This document shows positions 8,119 to 18,738 of a stretch of 21,432 nucleotides of DNA, piece after piece. A model generated the notes under the pieces. It was not told the origin of the DNA, made no database searches, and was given only the letters and a program-made list of their open reading frames with translations. The DNA is taken from assembly GCA_013115145.1 (NCBI GenBank), contig JAAPAO010000500.1, forward strand, positions 1 through 21,432, in the 5' to 3' direction. Source of the stretch: Perkinsus chesapeaki. Taxonomy: Eukaryota; Perkinsozoa; Perkinsida; Perkinsidae. Each line of letters begins with the position of its first letter. Position 1 is the first letter of the stretch. Position numbers and translations under genes: made by a program.

Positions 8119-9111
8119 TCAAAGCTCATCATCGACACCTAATCGTCCTACCGCAACACTATCGGATGCTGCTGGGCCTATGGCTTCACTGGCTCGACGC
8201 CGAGCCTTCCTCATTGCCGAAATTGCCTCATCTGCAGCTCCCCTGTTAGTGACACCTCAACGAAGGTACATTCAGCCGAGTCCGTAAGAAGGGTGTCCAG
8301 CGAGGTCTGCAGCTCCATCTGCCGCGTACGGCGTCGCATACCCTCCACTACCACCACCCTACCGCATACGTTACAAACTAACGCCGACCCCACCAACCTG
8401 TTATGCCGGCGACCAAGCTCCCTAGAAGGGTCGAACCACGGCTTCTTGGGATCGTTCTTAAAGTCTATAACATCACCCATATTGAAGTTGTCCGTAGTAG
8501 GCAGGCAGTTGGCATCGTACAACACTGAGACCACCACCATCATCACGCAGCAGCGCCACCGTCACCCGAGGGGACCCACCGCTGCTTCGGGCCTTCTCCA
8601 CGGTATCGTCTCCAGCGAGCATCCGAGCCTTCTTCTCTCGAGCACTCATCATCACCATACCCGGCCCGGGGCCTGGGACCTCTGGGTGAACGGCGTCTCG
8701 AATCGAAGCTGATCGCCACCACAACAGAAGGTCAGCCCTATCTAGTTCAGCACTCTTCTCAGCGCATCAGTACTGGACCAGCACTGCTGCTGGCGGCAGG
8801 CTATGAAATCCCCTCTCACCAACAAGTACAAGCGATAAACTATGAGTATATTGCTATAAGGCATTCTCACATCGTAAATATATTACGATATTCGACCATG
8901 AATCATCAAATAATATATTACCTAAAGTCCTTTCCTGCTCGACTGGGTCATAACTGACCAGACACTGCTTTACCAGGCAACCTCAAGAATCTTACAGATT
9001 CGTGCCGTTGAAGATGTTCGAATGCATGTGAATGTGACGCCTCTCCCGCGCCGTCAGATCCGAGGGACGCCTCAACCCCTCATTAGACCAGCTCTGGTGA
9101 GAAGGATGCAT
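8119..9111 (-). CDS. Protein of unknown function, 225 aa, with CxxC and basic tail
   Basis: Exons (minus): 9111-8996, 8953-8922, 8741-8580, 8524-8270, 8231-8119. They join in frame to 225 codons plus TGA. Introns are 42, 180, 55 and 38 bp. Features seen: a basic start (MHPSHQSWSNEGLRRPSDLT), a conserved-looking block NIFNGTNLYDPVEQERTL, then LLLWWRSASIRDAVHPEVPG, then NMGDVIDFKNDPKKPWFDPS, a CNVC motif that could be half of a zinc site or chance, an arginine-rich helix MRKARRRASEAIG, and an acidic end GVDDEL. The aromatic/proline-rich short motifs recall microtubule-associated or ciliary proteins, but I cannot name a family. The 180-bp second intron is AT-rich and four times longer than its neighbours, so exons 1-2 could belong to a separate transcript; phase agreement argues they do not. 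Confidence 0.55.
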
Positions 9112-9239
9112 TACCGATACACCAACAGTGAACTGCGTCTTCTAGATCACGAATTGATCATAGCGCAACAACTAAGAGTTAGAAAAAGGGTTTACAGTGA
9201 GAAATTTCAGAATACCGATCACAAGGGTCAAAAAACGCC

Positions 9240-11612
9240 CTAGTCAATGACACCAATCAATTCGTCCCCGACGGATATCTCTACCAAATCTGCGGCCCCT
9301 CCGCCAGCGGTAGTTGCTTTTACAATGATACCCATAACTGGTTTACTGCTATCCGCCTTTGAAGCCAGGGCTGTCAGGGCCGACCGTCCAATTGCCGCAC
9401 CTGACCAAAATGACATGACTCACTCCTGAAATGAAGGCTTACATCGCACACAATGACGTTTGACAACAAGTGACACTGACTGCCGGCCAGCAGCGCAGGA
9501 CAGCATGCACTCATTCCAGGCGTACTCTCGACCAGGCGAACTGCCCTCAACCATCACATTTGCCCTGAAGATGCCAGCGTCCATCTCTACGCTGGTGCGC
9601 GATGCTTCAGCTGCTATCGTCGCCGTCGATACCACAAGCATGTCCTTGGGCGCCATACCCTCCACAGGCTTTATGGTGCAACCCTGTCCCAATACCAGAT
9701 CAGCAAATTCAGACAGTGACACAAGTTCGGCACCAGCCAGTTCCACTGCGTCAGGTACGTTCTGCAGCCTCATCATCGTGAGGAGAGCACTGCCGAACTC
9801 CCAGTCGACTAACTCGGTCATTTGAGCCATCACTGGTCGAGGCCCGGCGTCCGAGCGGAGCCACAGGCAACCTCTGGAGACGTCGAGAGCCGTGGTGATC
9901 GTTTTAAGCTTCGGGCCATACTTGCTGTTTTTACTATGTATAACTTTACCATCAGGAGTACAGGGAACAAACTGCCTGTCCAGCACCAGCCCACCGTGGG
10001 CAGCCGACAGCAACCACTTCTGCAGAGCAGCGCCAGTGGCATCGGTCAAACTACCAGCTCCCTTCACGGGATACACTGCTATCCCCGAGACCGTCGCTCC
10101 ATCAACACCGCACTCCGCGGCAAGATGGGAGCTACCGGCCTTTAGGTGCCTGGGCGGTGCCGCAGGCTCTGCGTCCAAGAACTCCGTGATGACGAGCTGT
10201 ATCCAGGCGTAGACGTCTGCCACCGTGCTCATATAGCCGAGACTTACCCGAACGAAGCCGCTCGGAGCAGGCTCATCCCTGCCACCACATACCCTTCCAG
10301 ACTCATAGTTCGTTCTCACGTCTCCATCACTTAATTTGAGCCATCTTTGACATGCGCCAGCATTGCAGCAGCACCCTGCCCGGACCAACAGGCCTCGGGT
10401 ATGAGCCAGAGCCTCTACCACGTCGAAGGGGATTGGCGTGCCCTCTGCCCATTGGTAGACCGCCGCCAGGGTCGGGCCTTGGGCCTCTGAGCTGCCATGA
10501 TTTCCCGCGATGATACGACAAAGCGGCTCTCCCGTTGCGTGGCGGAGACCACGAAGCTCCGAGTAAAGGAGGGAGATGAGACCTTGGACGTGCCGCCGGA
10601 GGTAGATCCAAGACGACTTCTCCGGGTAGGCAGCCAGAGCTGCGGGTAGCTGCTGGCAGATAGCCTGCCAGTTGATGGAGCCTCTCTCTAGGGCTTTAGC
10701 AATGCTAGCACTTCTGATACAAAAAGCGGAGGTTGCCGCGATAGCATCGACACTACCACCTCCAAAGTAACACTGACCGTCTGCAAGTGCACCCGCCAAC
10801 TTAGACACGGCGTCCATTCTAACGATCAACGCTCCAAGGCCTGTTGGGGCTCCGAATACCTTGTACAAAGATATCGCCACAAAGTCAGCCTCGAGCTCGG
10901 CTAGGTCCAGCCCGCCCGGTGTGCATGCCAACTTGGCAGCATCTAGCAGCACAGTGTAGCCTGCCGACTTGAGCTCGCGGACAGTTCCAGGCAAGTCCCT
11001 CGCCTTCGCTCCTGACAGGTTGCATTCCCCTGCTAACACATAGAGGCGTTCGGGGCCATCAGGCGACCTGGGAGGATGACCATTTAGCCAGTCGATATCG
11101 AGTGGACTGTCTATACTGGCCACACCGACAGCGCCGCGAGCTAGTGCACGAAGGCCAAGAGCCGAAGTGTGGGACTCTAGGGAGTAGACCAGAGCGGAGG
11201 ACGACTCTCCCAAGGGAAAGTGCTCTCCGACAATTTGGAGAGATTGCGTCGCTCCGCTCGTCCAAATTAAAATATGCGACTCGACGCTGCCGCCAAAGAA
11301 CTCGATGACGTGACGTCGAGTTTCCTGTACGAGTTGGCGAGACCTCCCGAAGCCCGTGTGAGGATTAACTATCGGCGTCGGGTCATAGAAACTCTCAGCC
11401 ATTGCCTTCGAACACTCTTCATTGACAGGAGCGCCGCCCGCCCAATCAAGGTAGTGCACGTCGGTGCTACTCACGAGCGACCGAGGCAGCTGGTCTGATC
11501 TCACCGTGCTCAACAGCGCTTGCTTCAAGTGAATGTTGCTGTCCTTGGTAAGAAACGATTTGAACTCGAATGGAATAGAGGAGAGAAACAGGAAGCCATC
11601 AGATGCCGACAT
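9240..11612 (-). CDS. MOCOS: Molybdenum cofactor sulfurase (NifS-like plus MOSC), 776 aa, one intron
   Basis: Exon 1 11612-9443, intron 9442-9401 (42 bp), exon 2 9400-9240. N-terminal NifS-like domain, residues about 45-475: LDWAGGAPVNEE, NPHTGFGRSRQLVQETRR, the PLP pocket with Lys251 in SLYKVFGAPTGLGALIV, and the Cys cluster RAGCCCNAGACQ at 411-422 that carries the persulfide. C-terminal MOSC domain from about 508: VSGIAVYPVKGAGSL, then FRANVMVEG, then HCVRC. The enzyme uses cysteine sulfur to sulfurate Moco for xanthine dehydrogenase/aldehyde oxidase-type enzymes in the cytosol. Reading straight through the intron gives a false end (KPSFQE). Splicing at CGA T|GTAAGC joins to the true MOSC end, KPVMGIIVKA then VEISVGDELIGVID. 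Length is close to plant and animal enzymes (about 820-890), slightly short. The almost intronless structure is unlike its neighbours. Confidence 0.93.
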
Positions 11613-11714
11613 TACTGATCCGAGATATTACCACTTAAAGATTAAGCAAACACCGAGCTCGCCGACTGGTTAAGAAGAAACGTCTCAATTTCGGTCAGTC
11701 TAAACAGGTTAGTT

Positions 11715-14700
11715 TTACTCAGTAATCTTGTTTTTATTTTTCACCAAGTCAACTATCTCTTGGCTACTTCTCTCTATCTCATGCTGTAACTCATCCCACT
11801 CACTCCTCCCCGACAGTCCGTTCTCTTGTAGCTTTACGTTAACCTTTCTCACGGCGCTCTTCACCAGCATCGACAGTCCTCCTGTGTTCCCAAGGCCCTT
11901 CTTGCATTCCTCAACCAGGACCCCCATGCAGTCTCGCAACTCCTTCAGTTCAAACTCCAACTCAGGCAAGTCCTTCGCATCGTGGATCTGCCTCGAAGGT
12001 CACACTCATTTCGTATTGGCTCACTCACCTTCGGCAATAAATGACGCAGTTGCAGTATTCGCTGTTTGTCAACTTCTGCATCGTTTTCGGCCAGTTGAGC
12101 CAGGCATCGGTGACACACCGCGCTCGTCCCGTGCAGCTTCGACAAGGTCTCAAATAGTTCTACAGCGGGCCGTCGCTTGCCGGTGCTAATTGACAGTCCA
12201 ACTAGGTCCTAATAACCAAGTTCCTTCGTGCTTGTATCACTGTTTCGCGCTAACCTTTAACAGAGCATCATCTTCCAGAATCGTATCGGCTTTCCCCAAG
12301 TCAACTGCTAGACCACGTGCTGCATACGCCATGCAAGTTGGATCTCGTTGCATTTGCCCGACCTAATACACATTTTGTTTTAATTCACGCTGCAAGTGTT
12401 CAACCAAGAAGATACACCGACCGCACCCAAGCCGACGATGCAGGCAACGGCCAAGAGATCCTCGCTATCGGCAAGATGTGGAACCATCACAGGCAAAACT
12501 CAACCCGTAACGGCGGTTATCTCGCCTTGGTATTGATGATCAGTTAAGCATATAAGTTTTGAAAATCCCCAAGCCGATGGCTTTCGGTAGGAAGGCAACA
12601 ATTTGGTCATCATATCAACAATAATTGGCACTAACAACCCCCACGTTACCGTGAGAAGGTTCTGCCACATTCTCCATGATTCTCGAGCGCGTTTAACAGC
12701 TTCATACGAGCATGTGTTGGCGAACTTCAAATATCGTTCGATGTCGCGGGTGCTCTGAGAAAACAGCACGCATGCACACCATAGCTAATCGATTTGCGGC
12801 GAGCGATATACCTTCGACACAAAAGTAGACAGATATCGATTAGAAGGGCGAGCGCTTTTTACTTCCGGTTCAGAATCCACATGGGCTGCCTTCTGCTGTG
12901 CCATCGTAATGTAAGCAGCAGCCAAATTTGCCCAGGACTGAGCATCGCTGTCATCCACGCCCAACGCCCGGGTGAAGGCTGTGGCGGCGTCCTCGTATTG
13001 GGACACTTGAAGATACATAGCCCCGAGGGAAAACCAGATACCTGAGGCGAAGAAGGATGAGATAACCAAGACCAGAAGCTGACAGTACAACCTTACCAGC
13101 CTTCAGCGGTGAAATCTCAAGACTGCGCTTGAAGCAATCGATCGCCTCGTAGCGGTCACCACTCTGCAAAGCGCATCGACCCAGAGACCGCATTGCTCTG
13201 GCGTAACGATGCCCAGACTGATGTAGAACCGTCTGTGGGCACATCAGCTCATCATGTCCCTACCTCGTCCCAGGCCTCCTGCCACCACTTTTTCTCGCCT
13301 GTAATATCGCCAAGCTGGCACAGTAAACGCGGTCTTGTGGCCCGAGGAGTATCCGCGGCTTCGAGACGCTCTCGAACTAGCTTCTCAGCCTGGTGCTTCC
13401 TGACAACGATGATGATGATGATGATCTGCACTCATAAAGATGACAAGGAGCTTACCTATCAGCAACGATAAGGCTATCTATGGCCTCGCACCACATATTA
13501 ATACTAACAAACATATCGTAGGCCGATAACACCATGCCCATCTCCATCATACGTTTACCAAACTCACGCTGAAGCATGGGTAAGGATGGGTAGTACCTGC
13601 AAGAAGAGTGGTGCCAAAGAAGACAAAACCAGTCTGCCCTCTGTGGAAGAGATGAACAGTTGAAAAGCATGCTCGAAAATAATTACTAACTTAACAACAT
13701 CCATTCCCAGAAGGTAATCCACGAAATAATGAAGATCATTGAGTGATGTTTACCAGGAAAGCCTCGTGTCCACGTACGGCGTTTCGGAAGCTACCATCGT
13801 TCCTACTACTTCAGAGCGGCGCTACACCCTCTACCACGAACCCCCTATCTTTAGCGGCCCAACGACAGGCATACTAGATGGACGCCGCTTTTGATATCAG
13901 ACCGATAATGAAAATTTAGTACACAATGATATGAATAATATTTAGTCCATTTGATAGTAGCATTACAGCTATATCCACAAGCCATCCTATCAACTTCAGT
14001 TTAATACCAAGCTCCGAAAGCAACAGATTCTCAATATGAGGAGCACGTTGGGAGAGAAATTTTATCGAAACCTGCAACTGGGTGACTTAGTGCCGGCGGC
14101 CACTGAGATACGAGCCTTCGGCTTTCTCTTTGCTGTGCTTAAAACCCCTATCAAAGTTCCCGCTCATCTCCCCGCAGACTTCCATCTACAGAATGCTGCC
14201 CGACACACATCAGTTCCGTGTACAGTTCATACCGTGATCTTCAATAACATCCCCCATTACTGGATACCCCCCAAGCCCAAGCCCCCATCCTCCTACACTG
14301 AATGAACGTAGCCTATCCTATCAGCCACCAAGTCAGCAGCTGTAGCATCCCCCGGCAACTTGTCCTTATACTGCTCGACCAACGCTTGGAGCTGGAAGGC
14401 CGCACGGTTACGAGTTTTCACTCTGCCGAACTCAGTACGACACCGAAGCCATAAGCCCGCCGAGTACACCAACCAGTGAGCCGAACACCCCGCATCTCGA
14501 GGGTCTGAAAAGATTCTTCCGAGGTTAACTCGCCTACCCGCCCACTACCACTAAGATTCTCCGGCAGCACCAATGCTCTATTAACCAAACAGCCTATCTG
14601 TTCCATAGTAATAACGTCGTCATCATCAGCTGCACTCGAGAGCAGTAACCTCAGAGCCTTAGTAAGCAATATCGCCTGCTCCACCGCGTGTAGCACCGTA

Positions 14701-15977
14701 GGTTTAAATTCATCTGAGGTATACTTCACCGACTCTAAGATATCCGTATCCGGGTCGAGCTCCGTCATCTGGACGTTCTGATGGGCAGCAGTCTCCTCCT
14801 TGCCTTCCCCCTCAGCTACAGGCTCGCCAGTCGCCGTGTCCAGCATTGGGGCCGGTAGCCTACTTTTCGTTACACAAGTCAGCTGGGCAAATGCCTGAGT
14901 TTGATACCGACGCTTGATGCCTTCCACGCCAGTTATCTCCCAGGAGAACCCCACGTGCTTGGCCGCGGCATCGATAATATTATCCGACACCTCAATAGGC
15001 AGCCCATAGTAGCTAGTATGAATCGCAAGCTCCAATACCAACACAGCCCGCACTGTCTCGGGCACAGCTTCCGAGGGTATCATCCTACCGCTCCTTCTAC
15101 AACTTTCCTCCACATCACCCCTCAGAGCTACCGGAGCTTCCGACGGTGCATTCATCTCCACCTCTTTCAACATATCCTGTGTAATGTACCCCCCATCTTC
15201 AAGCGCAGCAGCATAGTCCCCAATGCAGGCCTTCATGCACGTAACGCTCTGGCCGTCCCCTCGTGCCGTGGCCTCAGCCAGCATACGCTGCCACACAAAC
15301 GCCGTCCTGGCTCGCCAAATCGGCACGGTCTCCAGACTTGAATTTTTCAGCATGTTCCCAGAAAGAACATTAACGCTGGTAAGCAGGAGCTGCGGTCCTC
15401 GGGTGACGTCATAAAGGGGCTCGCCGTCTACCTCAAGACGCTCCATTATATATGAATTTCGTGGCGATTCCAGCGCTCGCTGATTGGGGTGCATTGGTAC
15501 GTTTTGAGCAGTAACTTCAGGGCCGGTCCAGTTGGCCTGCATGAAGCACTGTAAGCAGGCAACCGCGGCAACTAACACTGAGAGCTCCGCCTCTGGGCCA
15601 CTGGATGCAGCGGAACGCAAAGAGCCTTCTAAAGCGTCGACGTCATCCCAATTGTGAAGGAGCTCTGCAATGACAGGCTCATTGAAAGCTTCCTCCCATT
15701 TAGCCCCTACCACAGCGATAGCGGCCCTCCTGGCGCCCTCGTAGACCGGGGAGCCGGACAGCTCAGTGGGGGGAGACGGTGGGGCAGTGTAACGACTGTG
15801 GGGGTATATAAGGAAGGCCTCTACAGACCGTATGGCCTGAGAGAGGTCTGACGATGACATAGTAAACGGAAAACGTCTAAGAGCACGTAGCAGTCGCCTC
15901 TGACACTCCGATAACGGAATGCAATCTCGCGTTAAAAGTATGGGAAAAACTCTGATGGATAAGGGAGAGTGTGTCAA
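11715..15977 (-). CDS. TTC27: TTC27/Emw1-like tetratricopeptide repeat protein, many exons
   Basis: The first exon runs from ATG 15977 or, more likely, ATG 15860 (MSSSDLSQAIRSVEAFLIYP) to 14552. It carries family blocks: CLQCFMQANWTGPEV, RLEVDGEPLYDVTRGPQLLL, PIWRARTAFVWQRML. Exon 2 (from 14504, intron 47 bp) has SAHWLVYSAGLWLR and RNRAAFQLQALVEQ. From about 14298 to 13597 the joints are unsettled. Then: 13596-13456 (LQREFG...AYDMF), 13399-13264 (RPRLLCQLGDITGEKKWW), 13217-13097, 13041-12812 (TPR: IWFSLGAMYLQVSQYEDAAT, SWANLAAAY), 12754-12650, uncertain joints, 12343-12255, 12208-12029, 11987-11715 (LSMLVKSAVRKVNVKL, end). Introns are 41-57 bp. The order matches human TTC27 (843 aa) from end to end. 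Known for TTC27/Emw1: an essential TPR protein linked to cell-wall integrity in yeast; the exact role is unclear. The last exons look like a separate coiled-coil gene when read alone. Confidence 0.85.
13408..13425. repeat. (GAT)6 microsatellite inside a TTC27 intron
   Basis: Six perfect GAT triplets on the + strand, ATC on the coding strand. They lie just upstream of the acceptor GTTGTCAG of the 56-bp TTC27 intron 13455-13400. Length change here would alter the distance between branch site and acceptor in a very short intron. Confidence 0.85.
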
Positions 15978-16009
15978 GTAACCTTATAGGAATCTTTCCT
16001 GCTTTAAGC

Positions 16010-16390
16010 TTACAGCTTCAGAACTGCTTGGATTTGCTTCTCAAGAAGACCCTTCCCATCGTCGATGGGCCATCGGCAACGCAACAGGAGTTTCGATTCG
16101 ATGCCAAAATTAGCAGAATTGTGACCTTCTCACGCGCGCGCCCTAAAACGCGCAAGTCTCGTGCGTACATTACCTTCCTCTATACAGCGTTGCCTTTCTG
16201 ATGGCTGGCTCCACGGTGGCCTATCGTGAGGAGACAGTAAGGTACTGTCCTTCACATTTTGAGGCACATTCTGGTATGCCGTCACGATTTTGCACTGTGC
16301 TGCTGACGGCACCCGATGGCGGCGAGCCAATACCAGGAATTTTGCGACGAATCCCCAAAGTGGAGGAAGTAAGGAGTACCGTCGTAACAT
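16010..16390 (-). CDS. Small protein with mitochondrial-like N-terminus, 96 aa
   Basis: Exons (minus): 16390-16313, 16270-16174, 16125-16010. They join in frame to 96 codons plus TAA; introns are 42 and 48 bp. The start MLRRYSLLPPLWGFVAKFLV, followed by LARRHR, has no acidic residue, is rich in Arg and hydrophobic residues, and fits a mitochondrial targeting sequence (or a short membrane anchor). The rest is soluble and basic, ending LLEKQIQAVLKL. Small size and basic charge would suit a mitochondrial ribosomal or respiratory-complex subunit, but I do not recognise it. It is the last minus-strand gene before the strand switch, 33 bp upstream of the longest TTC27 frame. Confidence 0.6.
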
Positions 16391-17601
16391 GAAATTGAGA
16401 TATCCTTATTCAGCGTCTCCATCGTATGCGGACCTGGCCGTCGACGCCTAGTGCTAGGTGCTCAACCAAGAAGCAAGACCCCAAGTAAGACAGTCGATTG
16501 GTTTTTCTCGTGTAGGGTTTTGACAGGTCTTTGCCAGTAGCTCCCAGCTCTACAAGTTTACCATCAACAACTGCCTCACATAGTGATCTTAGAGAGCTAC
16601 AACTTGCTGTCGATGACTGGCGGGTTACCGATTACGCTGCCACATGGTGGTGAATGACAGCGATGGTCCCCCCAGTAGGAAGCATGTCACATTTTTTCAT
16701 GATCCCCAGAGTCTATTAATCTCTATTGTGAAGTGTTCTAACCCTTGGTGCCTTCACGATACTTCTTTGACGCGTAAGCGTTATGCTTATATTAAAAGTA
16801 GCTGAAGAGGCTCCCTCAATGGTTGAGCCATTCGAGTGGGTTGCTGCCTCCACCAGAAAAGCCTAGTCCGGTGAGGCGTTATACATCATCATTCAGATTT
16901 CTGTTATTGCCTTTCGGCTGTTAGGGAATTAGCAAACCCATAAGTATCATTCGAAAGTTGATCTTCAAGCATTATGGGTTTCCCGTTTACCTCCCCCCTC
17001 TGTGGTGTAGTAAATTACCCTCAGTGAGCGGAGGCGGCAGCGCATACAATCTGCCACCCCTCTTCTTCACATTAAACCCCCCATTACATCTTACCGCACG
17101 TGCTCCTTACCGCGGTAGAGCCTTCAACAATAAAGGTTGTATTTTCAGGTTCAATCGGTTAAGTAGCACGTACTGTTGCTGCCTTCGTGATCCTCCGTCT
17201 TGAAGTAGTCTACATAGTTTGTAACTGTTATTATTATACTTATCATCATTATTATCGTTTAAAGTCATTGTCGTTAACAAGAACAAGAACACTTACACAG
17301 TCATTATTACCTATTGGTCTGTCGAAACACTCATCGGGTGTTTCGAGAACAAGTATAATTCGTTAGTAGACAAGTCTGTTGAGGGCTCATCGAACGATCT
17401 CGTCATGCTTTCTATCATTTGGCCGTTCAATCCGTGACCAAGTTTTCCCGCGCTGCTCGATCAGCCATTTTTGGTCACATTTTGCCTGTGGCGTCGGCCG
17501 GTTTCTGTGTAGTCCATGATGTCACTTACGGTCCCTATCAACACTGTTGAATACGCTGGTTAAGAAGAAGAGCCTCATCAATTGTGCATGTATTGAAAGT
17601 T
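16391..17601. other. Strand-switch region of 1.2 kb without supported genes
   Basis: This lies between divergent genes: minus genes to the left, plus genes to the right. It has no convincing coding sequence; the frames at 16958-17203 (+) and 17107-17292 (-) are low-complexity or AT-rich with no domain or partner exons. It should hold promoters for both directions. A 10-bp inverted repeat at 16934-16981 and a short hairpin-like stretch near 16808-16831 (GGCT...CAA, TGG, TTG...AGCC) could be structured RNA or regulatory DNA. Confidence 0.5.
16934..16981. repeat. Perfect 10-bp inverted repeat (stem-loop) in the strand-switch region
   Basis: The arms AAACCCATAA (16934-16943) and TTATGGGTTT (16972-16981) are perfect reverse complements separated by 28 bases. 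It could form a hairpin in DNA or RNA. No flanking feature explains it, and a chance match of this length in a 1.2-kb region is possible. Confidence 0.55.
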
Positions 17602-18678
17602 ATGAGCCTTAGATCACAACCAACTGTCGAAGCTTTTATTCCCGTAAAGGGAGTAGCTCTAATCACTCTGTTTTGTTCACTAATCATCCATTATATCAGC
17701 AACTTAGACTTAGTGTATTTAGTTATGATACATTACAATCTCTCGGCTCTGGACGTAGTGTGCAAGGAGGCCCTCGAGGCTATTCTACGGCCTAAGTACG
17801 CTCAACCCTAGAGCAGCCACTATGCCCACTTTTGCTTTTAGATATTTCCGTCTCATCCAGCCATGGCTTGCTATATCGATGGACGGTGATAAGGAAGTCC
17901 TGGTAGGTCCAAGCCCAGTACTCTCAGTCCCTTCATGGACCAACCGTAGGCTCAGCTCAGCGAGGTCTTGGTCGACCCCACTGTGGCGTTGGGCCCGAGA
18001 AGTCTTCCGAATGCCTATAACCTCTCGAAGAGTTTAGCGCATCAGGTTCAGGGGTCCCTCGATGTAACGTCTGTCCCCTAAAGTTGGTAGTCTTCTAGTC
18101 TCTTTTCAGGCCGAGCAGCTGAGAGAAGGCAAGCCCTCTGGCCCAAGGTGTAAATGTGTTTCGTCTAAAGCAGTTACACGAGACATATACAAGAGTAAGG
18201 CGACCATCGACCATGTTATCACGTTACCTATTCAGATGCTGACGACATCTATCGAGCCTTTGCTTTGGAGAATAGACCTCTCCGTTCCTTACCTTTCGCC
18301 CATATACTCACTCCGACCGCACTTAACAAAATCGAAGAGTGGCAGGTGATCAGAGAACTTCGAAGATCCAACCTTGCTTCTATTGCGTCGTTCAGGTGTC
18401 ATCTCAAGGCTCGACGGCTTGGCCCAATAAGGCGGCGCTGGAACGAGTGCTTCGGAACATTTGGATGTTCGACGCCAGCATGCCGACTTACACTGGTCTC
18501 CTTCGAGTAGGCCTGGCACATCAGACTATCCATTGTAACTGCTAGCTAGGACGAACCATCCCTTCAAAGACCCGCCTCGGCCTCTCGTCGATTGAACGAG
18601 TTTTCAAGAGTTAAAAGAAGTCTACAAGTGCGCCTTGAATCAATAGCTTTCGGCAACACCGGAACTGCATCGTTTTAG
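17602..18678 (+). CDS. Protein of unknown function, 267 aa, seven exons
   Basis: Exons (+): 17602-17795, 17842-17902, 17950-18063, 18110-18194, 18236-18345, 18396-18506, 18550-18678. They join in frame to 267 codons plus TAG; introns are 46, 47, 46, 41, 50 and 43 bp. The start could be ATG 17602 (MSLRSQPTVEAFIP, followed by a hydrophobic stretch) or ATG 17725 (MIHYNLSALDVVCKEALEA), the latter giving a soluble protein of 226 aa. The body is mixed helical: RPKYFRLIQPWLAISMDGDK, EVLVDPTVALGPRSLPNAYN, DIYRAFALENRPLRSLPFAH, TPTALNKIEEWQ, ERVLRNIWMFDASMPTYTG. It ends in a basic tail (RRLNEFSRVKRSLQVRLES). I recognise no family. It is the first gene of the + strand group and has six joints all in correct phase. 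Confidence 0.68.
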
Positions 18679-18738
18679 TCGTGTATTGTAATTGAGGCTG
18701 ATCGTCATCGCTACGCCCTTCTACGTAAGGCAAGATCA

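Noticed and set aside
8293-8712. 139-codon + strand frame rich in His, Ser and Thr
   Set aside because: Antisense of exons of the 225-aa gene; composition comes from complementing Arg/Asp/Gly codons.
8119-9111. Sideroflexin, suggested by LYDP and AVHP words
   Set aside because: No membrane helices and no further sideroflexin blocks in the joined protein.
9420-9442. KPSFQE as the C-terminus of MOCOS
   Set aside because: These codons lie in the 42-bp intron. Splicing gives the expected end of the MOSC domain downstream.
9460-10212. Several + strand frames of 60-120 codons opposite MOCOS
   Set aside because: They are antisense shadows of a long, well-conserved coding frame in GC-rich DNA.
11715-12487. 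A separate coiled-coil gene with its own start at 12487
   Set aside because: The exons continue the TTC27 family order and phase; the C-terminal block matches the TTC27 end.
14036-14305. 89-codon + strand frame
   Set aside because: Opposite the unresolved middle of TTC27, no domain, and against the direction of all neighbours.
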